Source of the DNA: CAVOHU01 sp963817885
GTDB taxonomy: Bacteria > Acidobacteriota > Vicinamibacteria > Vicinamibacterales > JAKQTR01
Reading direction: 5' to 3'
DNA length: 64,000 bases
Assembly: GCA_963817885.1 (NCBI GenBank)
Contig: CAWFQE010000012.1
Location: forward strand, 186,001 to 250,000
In this document: piece by piece, positions 18,215 through 26,890 of the stretch
Layout of the letters: every line of letters begins with the position of its first letter
Numbering within the stretch: the stretch's first letter is position 1
The notes under the pieces: model-generated
Seen by the model: only the letters and a program-made list of their open reading frames with translations
What the model was told of the DNA's origin: nothing
Databases searched by the model: none
Made by a program: the position numbers and the translations under genes

Positions 18215-19948
18215 TCACTGACCTTGCGTGAGGCCAGGCGCACGGTACCCCGGTCCCCGTAGCGGGCGGCCCGGCCGCTCGTTCGTGATCATTCCTTTGG
18301 CCACCACCGCCCGGCCGTTCACGAACACGTACATCACGCCTATCGAGTAGTGGTTTGGATCCTCGAACGTCGCGACGTCGCGAATGGTCGCCGGGTCGAA
18401 GACCGTGATGTCGGCGGCCATCCCGGGACGCAGGATGCCCCGGTCGCTCAATCCGACGCGTGCGCTGGGGCGGGAGGTCATCTTCCGAACGGCCTCCTCG
18501 AGCGACAGGAGTTTCTCCTCGCGGACGTACTTGCCGAGAATCCGGGGGAACGAGCCCCAGCCCCGCGGATGAGACTTCGACTCGGCGAGCGGCCCGTCTT
18601 CGGCCCTGGCGCCGGAGTCCGTGCCGACCGAGACCAGCGGGTTGCGCAGCGCCGTCTTCACGTCCTCTTCGGTCATGATCGACGTGATGCAGGATGTCTC
18701 GCCGCGGTCGGCGATCACGAGCTCGATGAGGGCGTCGCGAGGATCGAGCTTCATCATCTGGCCGATCTGGGTCAGATTCTTTCCCTCGTACTTTCGCAGT
18801 CCCGTGTTGAGGACGGACGAAACCATGACGCCGTCCCCGCCTCCGGATCCGAACCATTGGTTTTCCCAGCCGGTGACGTTCGGGTCGTCCATCTCTCGCT
18901 TGATGCGATCCCGCAGCGAGCGGTCCGCGAGCCGTGCGAGCATCTGGTCGCGACTGCCTTCCCGGACCCACAGCGGCAGGCACGACGCCAGATCGTTCGA
19001 GGCACGGGTGTAGGGGTATTGATTGGCCGTCACGTCGAGCCCGCGTGCGCGCGCCGCGTCGATCCGGCGCAGCACCTCTGGCATCCTGCCCCAGTTGGCC
19101 TTGTAGGCCGTCTTGAGGTGCCAGATTTCGGCGGGAATCCCGGCGCGCTCCACGACGCTGAACGTCTCGTCGAGGGATTCGAAAATACCGCCGCTCTCCG
19201 AGCGCACGTGCGTCAGGTAGACGCCGCCGTAGTGGCGCGCCACTTTCGCCAATTCGACGATTTCGTCGGTGGCGGCAAACCGATCCGGCACGTACTGCAG
19301 CGAGGTGCTGAGGCCGAGCGCGCCATCCTCCATCGCCTGCGCGACTAACGCTTTCATTTGCGCCATGTCGTCCGCGCTGGCGGGCTTGTTCTCGCGGCCG
19401 ATGACGTATTCGCGCAGACCGCCCGCCCCGACGAAGGTTCCGAGGTTGATGGCCGGCTTCGACCTGGTCTCGAGCCGCGAGAAGTACTGGGCAAGCGTCC
19501 TGAAATCCTCCGTGAGTCCGAAGTGATCCCATAGCGGGCGGCCTGCCTGGACCATCCGGTCGTTCACCGGCGCGATGGCCGACCCTTCGCCCGTGATCTC
19601 GGTGGTCACGCCTTGCATGATCTTCGACGCCGCCCGACCGTCGACCAGTACGTTGAACTCGGACTGGCCGAGCATATCGATGAAGCCGGGTGCGACGACC
19701 AGGTTGCGCGCCTCGATCCGCCGCGCGGCCTGGCGGCCTGACAGGTCTCCGATCGCGATGATCCGATCACCACGGATGCCGACGTCGCCTGCGAACCACG
19801 GCGCACCGGTGCCGTCGACGATCCGGCCGCCGGCGATGACGACGTCGAATTCCACCGGCCCAGGCTGCCGGCCTGCCAGGACGGCCATGGCCGCCACCAG
19901 GAGGGCCGAACCGGAAATGGTCCAACGAAGCGCAGCGCGGATGGTCAT
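18215..19948 (-). CDS. Exported D-aminoacylase / N-acyl-D-amino-acid deacylase (amidohydrolase)
   Basis: 577 residues from ATG 19948, with a signal peptide (hydrophobic run ALLVAAMAVLAG). It is an amidohydrolase-superfamily enzyme of the D-aminoacylase group: FDVVIAGGRIVDGTGAPWF opening, NLVVAPGFIDMLGQSEF in place of the usual HxH strand, YLTHVRSE and EIWHLKTA metal-histidine regions, GTDSG near the end. The first motif reads DMLGQSE where many relatives have DxHxH, which may reduce one metal site; D-aminoacylases commonly use a single zinc. It should hydrolyse N-acyl-D-amino acids in the periplasm. TACGAT 9 bases upstream is a likely near-leaderless promoter. Confidence 0.85.
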   Translation of the reverse strand: MTIRAALRWTISGSALLVAAMAVLAGRQPGPVEFDVVIAGGRIVDGTGAPWFAGDVGIRGDRIIAIGDLSGRQAARRIEARNLVVAPGFIDMLGQSEFNVLVDGRAASKIMQGVTTEITGEGSAIAPVNDRMVQAGRPLWDHFGLTEDFRTLAQYFSRLETRSKPAINLGTFVGAGGLREYVIGRENKPASADDMAQMKALVAQAMEDGALGLSTSLQYVPDRFAATDEIVELAKVARHYGGVYLTHVRSESGGIFESLDETFSVVERAGIPAEIWHLKTAYKANWGRMPEVLRRIDAARARGLDVTANQYPYTRASNDLASCLPLWVREGSRDQMLARLADRSLRDRIKREMDDPNVTGWENQWFGSGGGDGVMVSSVLNTGLRKYEGKNLTQIGQMMKLDPRDALIELVIADRGETSCITSIMTEEDVKTALRNPLVSVGTDSGARAEDGPLAESKSHPRGWGSFPRILGKYVREEKLLSLEEAVRKMTSRPSARVGLSDRGILRPGMAADITVFDPATIRDVATFEDPNHYSIGVMYVFVNGRAVVAKGMITNERPGRPLRGPGYRAPGLTQGQ

Positions 19949-19957
19949 GGTGGGCCG

Positions 19958-19963
19958 ATCGTA
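19958..19963 (-). promoter_or_regulatory. -10 element TACGAT upstream of the aminoacylase
   Basis: On the minus strand TACGAT is followed by nine bases and then the ATG at 19948, giving a leader of only a few bases. Confidence 0.45.
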
Positions 19964-20038
19964 ACAGAGTCAGGCCCTGCGGATGAACTCGCCGGGCCAT
20001 CGGCCGGGCCGCTGATCCTTCGCGCGCCCGAGCCGTAG

Positions 20039-20044
20039 TACGAT
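20039..20044 (+). promoter_or_regulatory. -10 element TACGAT, leaderless start
   Basis: TACGAT, six bases, then the ATG at 20051. Same spacing as at 9166, 25996, 37777, 40761 and 59984. Confidence 0.55.
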
Positions 20045-20050
20045 GACGCC

Positions 20051-20377
20051 ATGCGGATCGAAGTCGCTCACCAGTTGGGTGAGGCCAAGGCCATTGAACG
20101 GATTGACGGGTTTCTCGACGAACTCGCGCGACGGGACTTCCCTGGCGGCGCCAAGGTCAGGAACCCGAGCAAGACCTGGAATGGCAACAGCCTGACGCTG
20201 TCGTTCTCGCTCGTCAAAGGTTTCTTCGAGACGAAAATGTCGGGTACGCTGCTTGTCACCGATCGGCTGGCCACCCTGGAGACAGAGGTGCCAGGACTGG
20301 TTGCGGCCTTCGTTGGTGAGGACCGGATTCGGACGGTTCTCGAGAACGAACTGACGCGTGTGCTCGCAGGGAGCTGA
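20051..20377 (+). CDS. Polyhydroxyalkanoic acid system (PHA_gran_rgn)-like small protein
   Basis: 108 residues. The pattern HQLGEAKAIERIDGFLDELA, then a polar strand-rich middle and a closing helix that begins GEDRIRTVLENEL, matches the PHA granule-associated family (PF09650-like), small proteins often called polyhydroxyalkanoic acid system proteins. There are no cysteines or signal peptide. In this phylum such proteins occur without PHA synthase genes, and none is adjacent here, so granule association is not implied. The start ATG 20051 is supported by the promoter hexamer six bases upstream. Family call is from pattern resemblance only. Confidence 0.5.
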   Translation: MRIEVAHQLGEAKAIERIDGFLDELARRDFPGGAKVRNPSKTWNGNSLTLSFSLVKGFFETKMSGTLLVTDRLATLETEVPGLVAAFVGEDRIRTVLENELTRVLAGS

Positions 20378-20475
20378 CCGTCACCGATCCGTGGAATCAC
20401 CGAAGCATCCCGGGCAGGATCGAGCCGTGTCCTATTGCGACCGTTGACATCATTCGCCCAAAGGGGAGGGTCGTT

Positions 20476-21534
20476 GTGCCGGTGTCCATCATCGATTTGC
20501 GAAGCGACACGCTCAGTCTGCCCACCCCTGAGATGCTCGAGAGCATCCTGACGGCAAGGCTCGGGGACGATTCCCGTGACGGAGATCCGACCGTCGTCGA
20601 ACTCGAGGCAGAGGCCGCGAGGCTGATGGGCAAGGAGGCGGCGCTGCTGACCGTCAGCGGCACGATGTCGAACACGGTCGCCTTGCGCACGCACGCGGAA
20701 CCGGGCGCTACGGCGATTGTCGAGGCGAGCGCCCACCTCTACCATATGGAGTTCGCCAGCGTGGCCGCGGCGTGCGGACTGCTCGTCATGCCGGTCGCGG
20801 GCCATCACGGCGCTCCCGCGCTTGACGCGCTGCGGATGGCGGTTCGCAAGGCCGGCACGGGTTTCCCGGCCAGGGGCGTGGTCTGCCTCGAGAACACGCA
20901 CAACGCGGCGGGCGGGACCGTCATCCCGGTGGAGCACATCGAGAAATGCGCGGCGATTGCGCACGAGGCCGGCCTGCCGGTGCACCTTGATGGAGCCCGC
21001 ATCTTCAATGCTGCGGTCGCCCTCGGCGTGGAGGCCGGCGAAATCGTGCGATCGGCCGATTCGGTGTCACTGTGTCTCTCGAAGGGGCTCTCGGCGCCGG
21101 TCGGGTCGCTGCTGGCCGGCTCGCGCACGTTCGTGGATCGGGCACGGGCCATCCGCCGGGCACTCGGCGGCACGATGCGCCAGGCTGGCATCATCGCCGC
21201 GCCCGGGCTGGTCGCGCTCAGAACCATGGTGGTCAGGCTCGGCGAGGACCACCGGAACGCGCGCGCATTCGCCGAATCCGTGTCCCGGGTGCGCGGGTTG
21301 GCCGTCGATCTCACAACAGTGCAGTCGAACATCGTCAACGTCGATGTGCAGGGCCTCGGCCTGAGCGCGGCTGTGTTCGCCAGGCACCTCGACGCACGCG
21401 GCGTCCGAGGCCTGCCAGGGTTGGGGACCTCCATCCGGTTCGTGACCTACCGCGGCATCACCCGCGGCGATATCGACGCGGCCGTCGAGTCGATCGCTTC
21501 GATGGTGACTGCCGCCCCGTGGGCCTCCGATTGA
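20476..21534 (+). CDS. ltaE: Low-specificity L-threonine aldolase
   Basis: 352 residues from GTG 20476, with GGGGAGG about 6 bases upstream. A fold-I PLP enzyme that splits L-threonine or L-allo-threonine into glycine and acetaldehyde. Diagnostic blocks: IDLRSDTLSLPTPEM at the N-terminus, GDDSRDGDPTV, CLENTHNAAGG, VHLDGARIFNA and the PLP-lysine segment SLCLSKGLSAPVGSLLAGS, with the Schiff-base lysine in LSKGL. Length is normal for the family. It stands alone; the HAD hydrolase gene follows 100 bases downstream on the same strand. Related beta-eliminating lyases are less likely given the SDT and SKGL motifs. Confidence 0.92.
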   Translation: MPVSIIDLRSDTLSLPTPEMLESILTARLGDDSRDGDPTVVELEAEAARLMGKEAALLTVSGTMSNTVALRTHAEPGATAIVEASAHLYHMEFASVAAACGLLVMPVAGHHGAPALDALRMAVRKAGTGFPARGVVCLENTHNAAGGTVIPVEHIEKCAAIAHEAGLPVHLDGARIFNAAVALGVEAGEIVRSADSVSLCLSKGLSAPVGSLLAGSRTFVDRARAIRRALGGTMRQAGIIAAPGLVALRTMVVRLGEDHRNARAFAESVSRVRGLAVDLTTVQSNIVNVDVQGLGLSAAVFARHLDARGVRGLPGLGTSIRFVTYRGITRGDIDAAVESIASMVTAAPWASD

Positions 21535-21634
21535 GAGTCGAACCGCATCTTCACCGCCGGTCCGGCAGGACTGGCCGCCGCCTGCAGGCTGCCGATCCTT
21601 TGTCGGCGCGCGGCGTTCCGGGAGAGCCGTCGCG

Positions 21635-22360
21635 ATGAGCCCGCCGGAGTCCTACGCGGTTCTCTTCGATCTGGACGACACGCTGTTCGATCACTCGCGG
21701 AGCACCCGCATCGTGCTGGCCGGGTTGTACGAGCGCTACGAAGCGTTCCGCCGGCAGGAGTTCGAGCCGTTCCAGCGGGTCCATACGGCGCTGCTCGACG
21801 AACTGCACGCGGAGGTGCTTTGCGGGCGCCTCTCGGTCGACGACGCCCGCCTTGAGCGTATCCGGCGCCTGTTTGCTGCGGTCGGCGAAACCCCTGCGCC
21901 GGATCTGGTCGAGCAGATCGCGCGCGAATACCGCGCGGCCTACGTTGAGAGCTGGAAGCCCGTGCCGGGAGCGGTCGAGTTGCTCGCCGCGCTTCACGGG
22001 CGGGTCCGCACCGGCGTGGTCACCAACAACGTGGTGACCGAGCAGGTGCACAAAGTCAGCAAGTGCGGGTTGAGGCCCTACCTCGACGCGCTGGTGATCT
22101 CGGAAGAAGTCGGCGTGATGAAGCCCGACCCGGAGATCTTTCGCGTCGCGCTCGGCCGGCTGAACGTCGACGCGGCCCACGCCGTGATGGTCGGCGACGC
22201 GTGGGCGACCGACGTGGCCGGCGCGGTGGGGGCCGGCATTCGCGCCGTCTGGCTGAACCGAGTCGGAGCACGCCGGCCGGACCCGTCGCTTCCGGTCGCC
22301 GAGATTTCGAGCCTGGAACCGATCCGCGATGTGATCGATCTAATCATGGGCCGGCCGTAG
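21635..22360 (+). CDS. HAD-superfamily hydrolase
   Basis: 241 residues. All HAD signatures are present: motif I FDLDDTLFDHS with the nucleophile Asp, motif II TNN, motif III lysine in MKPDPEIF, and motif IV VGDAWATD. The helical cap between residues ~20 and 110 marks it as subfamily I, like phosphoglycolate phosphatase, YjjG nucleotidase or haloacid dehalogenase. The next gene is a nucleoside deoxyribosyltransferase-like protein 42 bases downstream, so a role in nucleotide clean-up is possible, but the substrate cannot be told from sequence. The start ATG 21635 has GGGAG about 10 bases upstream. Confidence 0.88.
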   Translation: MSPPESYAVLFDLDDTLFDHSRSTRIVLAGLYERYEAFRRQEFEPFQRVHTALLDELHAEVLCGRLSVDDARLERIRRLFAAVGETPAPDLVEQIAREYRAAYVESWKPVPGAVELLAALHGRVRTGVVTNNVVTEQVHKVSKCGLRPYLDALVISEEVGVMKPDPEIFRVALGRLNVDAAHAVMVGDAWATDVAGAVGAGIRAVWLNRVGARRPDPSLPVAEISSLEPIRDVIDLIMGRP

Positions 22361-22402
22361 ATCGCGCCCTCGTCATCGATACCGAGGAAGGTTGACTGCC
22401 GC

Positions 22403-22828
22403 ATGAACATCTACCTGGCCTGCACCGTCCGGGGTGACCGCAGTTCGGCGACGGCGGTCCGTCACATCAGCGACCGCCTGCAGACGTCGGGGCACACGAT
22501 TCTCACAACCCATCTGCTCGCCGATGACGTCGAGACATCCGAGCAGGCGCTGGCCAACGAGGCGGTCTACCGGCGCGATCTGGAGTGGCTCGACCGCTGC
22601 GACGTGCTGGTGGCCGAGGCGTCGGGATCTTCCTACGGCGTCGGATTCGAAGTGGGGTACATCCTCGGACGCGCAGATCGATCCGGGCAGAAAGCCCTGG
22701 TGCTCTACGATCTCGCAAAGGCCGGCCGCATCTCCCGCCTCATCACCGGCCTGGTGAGTCCACATGCGACGGTGCTGGGGTACGGGCGGCTGGAGGACAT
22801 CGACCCGTTCCTGGCGAAGCACATCTGA
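22403..22828 (+). CDS. Nucleoside 2-deoxyribosyltransferase-like protein (DNPH1/RCL-like)
   Basis: 141 residues. MNIYLACTVRGDRS matches the phosphate- and base-binding N-terminus of the nucleoside 2-deoxyribosyltransferase fold, and GSSYGVGFEVGYILG matches the catalytic glutamate region (G-x-G-x-E-x-G). Relatives either exchange bases on deoxyribonucleosides or, like DNPH1/RCL, hydrolyse deoxynucleoside 5'-monophosphates. The short length favours the hydrolase type. The HAD gene upstream may share a transcript with it. A GAGGAAGG sequence lies 10-15 bases upstream of the ATG. Confidence 0.75.
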   Translation: MNIYLACTVRGDRSSATAVRHISDRLQTSGHTILTTHLLADDVETSEQALANEAVYRRDLEWLDRCDVLVAEASGSSYGVGFEVGYILGRADRSGQKALVLYDLAKAGRISRLITGLVSPHATVLGYGRLEDIDPFLAKHI

Positions 22829-22832
22829 GCGT

Positions 22833-23561
22833 TCAGTAGACCATCTCGCCATCGAGAAACGCTCGCGTCCGGGCATCGCCCGGGCGGCTGAAGAATGCCT
22901 GGGTCGGCTGAATCTCGACCATGGCGCCGCCGATCAGCAGGGCCGTGCGGTCCGCCAGGCGCTTCGCTTCAAACGCATTGTGCGTGACCAGGACGATCGT
23001 CGTTCCGCGCTGCTGCTCCTCGCGCACCAGTCGTTCCACCAGCGCCACGTTGGCCGGGTCGAGGTTCGCGGCCGGCTCATCGAGCAACAGGACGTCCGGC
23101 CCGATCGCCAGGGCCCGGGCCAGCGCGACTCGCTGAGTCTCGCCGCCGGACAGCGTCCGGGCCGAAGTGGAGGCGAGTGATTCGAGGCCGAGCCGGGACA
23201 GCAGATCGTCGATCCGCGCCGACCGCGTGCGCTGGCCGCGCAGCTGCAAGCCAAACGTCACGTTGGCGCGGACCGATCGGTCGAGCAGCAGCGGCCGCTG
23301 AAAGACCGTGGTAATCCGGCGCCGGACTGTGACGGGAGCCGGGGCCGCCACAGGGCGATCGTCGAACGTGATCCGTCCGGATGTCGGCGGTTCGATCAGC
23401 TGGAGGAGCCGAAGCAGCGTGCTCTTCCCGGCGCCGCTCGGCCCGACAATGCCGAGCGTCTCACCCGACTCGATGTTCAACTGCGGAATCTCGAGGACGG
23501 TCCGCTGCTGGTAGCGCTGGACGAGATCCGCGATGGCGTAGACAGGGGTCGTCGCAGCCAT
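22833..23561 (-). CDS. tupC: Tungstate/molybdate ABC transporter ATP-binding protein
   Basis: 242 residues. Complete ABC ATPase: Walker A GPSGAGKST, Q-loop TTVFQRP, signature LSGGETQRVALARAL, Walker B VLLLDEPAANLD and H-loop VTHNAFEA. It begins 2 bases after the permease gene ends, so the two are translated from one message. Together with the permease and the binding-protein fusion upstream it forms a TupABC-type importer. TupC and the phosphate/molybdate ATPases are similar, so the substrate call depends on the TupA-like neighbour. Confidence 0.85.
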   Translation of the reverse strand: MAATTPVYAIADLVQRYQQRTVLEIPQLNIESGETLGIVGPSGAGKSTLLRLLQLIEPPTSGRITFDDRPVAAPAPVTVRRRITTVFQRPLLLDRSVRANVTFGLQLRGQRTRSARIDDLLSRLGLESLASTSARTLSGGETQRVALARALAIGPDVLLLDEPAANLDPANVALVERLVREEQQRGTTIVLVTHNAFEAKRLADRTALLIGGAMVEIQPTQAFFSRPGDARTRAFLDGEMVY

Positions 23562-23563
23562 CC

Positions 23564-24241
23564 TCAGCGCAGCCTTCCCTGAAGCTGGATGAGCACCGCG
23601 TTGGCTCCGAGCGTCAACGCAATCAGCACGATGCCCAGTGCCATGGCCGGACCGAAATCACCCTGGCGGGTCGACATGACAATTGAGGTCGTCAGGACTC
23701 GCGTGCTGCCTTCGATATTGCCTCCGACCATCATCACCGCGCCGACTTCGGAAATGATGCCTCCGAAGGCTGCGACGATCGCCGAGGTCACCCCTACGCG
23801 CGCCTCCCTGAGAATCGTCCACGCGCTCTGCCACCGGGTCGCGCCGAGCGCCAGGACCTGCAACCGCAGCTCCCGGTCCACGCCCGCAACGGCACTCATC
23901 GTGAGGCCGGCCACCAACGGAAAGGCGATCACGGTCTGGGCCGCAATCATCGCGGAGGGTGTGAACAGCCAGCCCAGCCCGCCGAGCGGTCCCGATCGCG
24001 ACAACACGAGGTAGACGGCGAGTCCGACCACCACCGGCGGCAGGCCCATCCCCGTGTAGAGGAGCAGGGCCACCAGTCTGCGGCCCCGAAACGGCCTCAA
24101 CCCGAGCAGGGCGCCCAGCGGCACGCCCACCAGCGTGCTGATGAGCAGCGCCGTGCCCGTGACCCGGAACGTCAGGGCAACGATCTGTTCCAGGGCGGGC
24201 GTGGCAAGGGCCTCGGCGATGGAGCTGATGGCATTCCCCAC
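23564..24241 (-). CDS. tupB: Tungstate ABC transporter permease
   Basis: 225 residues with about five or six membrane segments. The cytoplasmic loop EARVGVTSAIVAAFGGIISEVGAVMMVGGN corresponds to the EAA coupling loop and adjoining segment typical of TupB/WtpB permeases. It lies between the tupA-like fusion (131 bases upstream) and tupC (2 bases downstream). The frame is intact. Length matches single-domain tungstate permeases of about 230 residues. Confidence 0.85.
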   Translation of the reverse strand: MGNAISSIAEALATPALEQIVALTFRVTGTALLISTLVGVPLGALLGLRPFRGRRLVALLLYTGMGLPPVVVGLAVYLVLSRSGPLGGLGWLFTPSAMIAAQTVIAFPLVAGLTMSAVAGVDRELRLQVLALGATRWQSAWTILREARVGVTSAIVAAFGGIISEVGAVMMVGGNIEGSTRVLTTSIVMSTRQGDFGPAMALGIVLIALTLGANAVLIQLQGRLR

Positions 24242-24372
24242 GGTTCAATCCCGATGCGGCGCACTGAATCGCGCGCGGCGCGGTGCACCCCAGCGCCGCC
24301 GACCTGTCGGTGCGCAAGGGTTCACCGCGCACCCCGTCAGCCTTTTCGACTCCGGCTCGCGATCCTCGATCG

Positions 24373-25989
24373 TCATTGCACGTAGATGGCCGATACCCAG
24401 TGCGAATAGCGCCCGGCATATTCGTCTGTGCCGACCACGAGCTGGATGAGCCCCCCGGCGCCGTCCAGCGCGCGCCCGTCACGGTCGTACGCCAGCAACA
24501 CCGCCCGCGGCGGGCGGCCCGGCGCAGGCGGGTTTGCTGGCTTCGCCGCGTGCGGATTCGCCAGCCACGCGAGCATCGCCTTCAGCTCCGCGCTGGTCAA
24601 CTGGGCGTCGGTGTACGGATAGAGTCCTGCGTGTCGATTTCCCCCCGCGCGCAGGATCCCGTTTACCAGGTCGAATGGCTTCGCGGATCCCGCGGCAAGC
24701 GCAGGCGCCGGTCGCTTCCCGGCTGGTGAACTGCCCTCGCCATCCACGCCGTGGCACTCATTGCAGCCCTTGGCGTTGTAGAGGGCCTCGCCGGCCGGAA
24801 GCTTCGAGAAGACCTCACCCCATTTCAGCGTCGAGGTCCATCCATCGCGGCTGACCACGAGGATACGGGAGGCCGCGCGGGCAGGCTGCGAGCACGACGG
24901 GTCGACGGCTTTGAGCAGATCGGCGAGTGCGACGCCGGCGAACGAATACGTGCCGACCCTGCCTCGTTTCACGCCGAACACGGTGTAGTCGTTCAGAATC
25001 GCGCGCGGCAGGGCGCGCAAGTCGGCGAGGGTGAATGTGCGGGCAGCCTTGCCCATCCGGACGGTGACCTCGCGCGTGACGCGCATGCTGTCGGCCTGGG
25101 CGTAGAAGAGCGGCTGGCCGAACCGATCGGCACCGAACGATTCGATGCGGCGCTGGGTGTCGGCTGATATCAACCACGTGGCGAATGCCGCCGCGAGATC
25201 CTCGCGCACGCCTGGATGCCGTGTCCCGTCGACCACCATGACGGCATACATGTTCAGCAGCGCCGGGTCGGGGTTGTCGGTCGGCCTGGTGCCTCCCACC
25301 AGCACGTCCAGGCGGGGCAGGCGCGCGCGCATGGCGAGCCATGTTGCGCGATCGGATAGCGTGTAGGCTCCTCGCTCGTTGGCGAACACCAGCGTCTCGC
25401 CCATGCCCTGGCCAACCGCCTGGTACCAGGGCTCGGTAGCCGCCGGCCGGGCGCCACCCGCATCCCAAAGCGCAAGCTCGCGGGTGTTGGTGCCGGATCG
25501 ATCGCCCCGGCTGACAAACGGCGCCCGGGACTTTGCGATGAGCCGCAAGGCGTCAGCCGCACGCATCGCGCCGCGCACGCCCGCGGGATCGGTCTTCGGG
25601 CCAACGATCACGAAATCGTTGGACATCACCTCGGTGCGGGCCTTGGCGTGACCCTCCTTCAGAAACGTTTCCTCGGCCTCGCGATCGTGCACGAGAAGCA
25701 CGTCCGCATCTCCCCGGCGGCCGATCTCGATGGCCTGTCCGGTCCCGACCGCCACCACGTCGACCCGGCATTGGCAGGCCTTCTCGAAGTCGGGCAGGAT
25801 GAACGTGAGCAGCCCGGTATCCGCCGTGCTGGTGGTCGTGGCCAGGCGCAGGACCGGTGGTTCGGCCGCGAGCAGCGTCACGCCGGCGCGAGACGATTCC
25901 GTCCACGCCCCCAGCGCCGTGCCGAGAAGCACGAGGGCAAGCCGTCGCGCGTACATCGATGCGCGGGGCAGAGAGCCTGAGAAAGACAT
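24373..25989 (-). CDS. tupA: Tungstate-binding protein fused to a Moco-binding-like domain with inserted cytochrome c
   Basis: 538 residues from ATG 25989 (TACGAT six bases upstream). After a signal peptide, residues ~45-290 are a TupA-type periplasmic binding protein: ATTTSTADTGLL, VAVGTGQAIEIGRRGDADVLLVHD and MSNDFVIVGPKTDPAG. Residues ~295-400 resemble the small oxidoreductase molybdopterin-binding domain (RTFTLADLRALPR...YSFAGVALADLLKAV...VVSRDGWTSTLKWGEV). A class I cytochrome c follows, with the heme motif CNECH at ~409-413, ending near KAMLAWLA. The last 55 residues (LLAYDRDGRAL...GLIQLVVGTDEY) complete the interrupted molybdopterin-type domain. In this family TupA binds tungstate with very high affinity. 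The fusion adds a redox centre to the binding protein and is unusual. No terminator is visible before the permease. Confidence 0.8.
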   Translation of the reverse strand: MSFSGSLPRASMYARRLALVLLGTALGAWTESSRAGVTLLAAEPPVLRLATTTSTADTGLLTFILPDFEKACQCRVDVVAVGTGQAIEIGRRGDADVLLVHDREAEETFLKEGHAKARTEVMSNDFVIVGPKTDPAGVRGAMRAADALRLIAKSRAPFVSRGDRSGTNTRELALWDAGGARPAATEPWYQAVGQGMGETLVFANERGAYTLSDRATWLAMRARLPRLDVLVGGTRPTDNPDPALLNMYAVMVVDGTRHPGVREDLAAAFATWLISADTQRRIESFGADRFGQPLFYAQADSMRVTREVTVRMGKAARTFTLADLRALPRAILNDYTVFGVKRGRVGTYSFAGVALADLLKAVDPSCSQPARAASRILVVSRDGWTSTLKWGEVFSKLPAGEALYNAKGCNECHGVDGEGSSPAGKRPAPALAAGSAKPFDLVNGILRAGGNRHAGLYPYTDAQLTSAELKAMLAWLANPHAAKPANPPAPGRPPRAVLLAYDRDGRALDGAGGLIQLVVGTDEYAGRYSHWVSAIYVQ

Positions 25990-25995
25990 GGGGCG

Positions 25996-26001
25996 ATCGT
26001 A
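25996..26001 (-). promoter_or_regulatory. -10 element TACGAT, leaderless start of the TupA fusion
   Basis: On the minus strand TACGAT is followed by six bases and then the ATG at 25989. It gives the transporter its own promoter downstream of the oxidoreductase genes. Confidence 0.6.
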
Positions 26002-26065
26002 TGCCAGGTCACCACCGATCGCGAAGCCAGGTGCGCGACACCGCGTTGCCCAGAAGCCAGCCGGT

Positions 26066-26890
26066 CTACCGGCTCCGGGACGGATCGATGAGACCTTCGA
26101 CGCGATCGATTTCCGCTTCGGTGGTGAGCGGGCAGGCGGACTGGTAGAACGCGACCCGATCGATCAACAGGCCGATGGCAGCTGCAAGTGCTGCCACGGC
26201 GCTTGCGCCGAGCAGGGTGAGCGCGGCGGTCGCCATGTCGAACACCACCACTCTCCAGGTCAGCATGCGCCGCCAACCTCCGAGCATCCGGTCCTCGCGG
26301 CTGAGCGTCCCGCGACTCAGGCGCGACACCGTACGCCACCTGGCAGCGGTCACCACGCCGTCAACAGCGACGAGCACAAGCGTCGGACCGACCAGGGCAG
26401 TTCCGACTCCCGGAACAATCGCCGCTGCCATACAGGTCCCGGCAAGGAGCCCCGAGGCGATCGGTGCCCAGACGGCCGCGCCGCGCCAGCTGAGCTGGCC
26501 CTCGATACGGTACACGAGTCCGACCAAGATCAGCACCGCCAGCGACGAGGCGAGGGCGCAGAGTTGCAGCGCCAGGCAGAGTGCCGCGCCGCCAAGGCCG
26601 CTCGCGGCGGCCGCGCCGAATCCGATGGCAACCATGGCGAGCGCGACTTCGTTGCTGAGCGGACTCCGTCCGACGCCTCGGCCGGCCAGGGGAGCGCGGG
26701 CCGGGCGGCCGAGATGGGTCAGCGAGGCGGCCATTCCCGCGCCGAGCAGGCCTGTGCCGACGGCAAGGGCACTCGATACGGGTGCCTGCCAGATCAGGCT
26801 GGCCGCGATGGACGCCGCGATCGTACCGCTGCCGGCGATGGCGAGGCTCGTGAGCGTAACAAGCGGTGCGTCCGTGGACGTGCGGCTCAT
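26066..26890 (-). CDS. DmsC/NrfD-like membrane anchor subunit
   Basis: 274 residues from ATG 26890, which overlaps the stop of the iron-sulfur subunit as ATGA. Seven to eight hydrophobic segments are visible, and the pattern THLGRPARAP, SPLSNEV, LVYRIEGQLSW, RTVSRLSRG is that of DMSO-reductase anchor DmsC (H-L-G-R-P near the second helix). In such complexes the anchor exchanges electrons with the quinone pool. A cytoplasmic tail (TEAEIDRVEGLIDPSRSR) closes the protein. It is the third gene of the catalytic/Fe-S/anchor set. Confidence 0.8.
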   Translation of the reverse strand: MSRTSTDAPLVTLTSLAIAGSGTIAASIAASLIWQAPVSSALAVGTGLLGAGMAASLTHLGRPARAPLAGRGVGRSPLSNEVALAMVAIGFGAAAASGLGGAALCLALQLCALASSLAVLILVGLVYRIEGQLSWRGAAVWAPIASGLLAGTCMAAAIVPGVGTALVGPTLVLVAVDGVVTAARWRTVSRLSRGTLSREDRMLGGWRRMLTWRVVVFDMATAALTLLGASAVAALAAAIGLLIDRVAFYQSACPLTTEAEIDRVEGLIDPSRSR

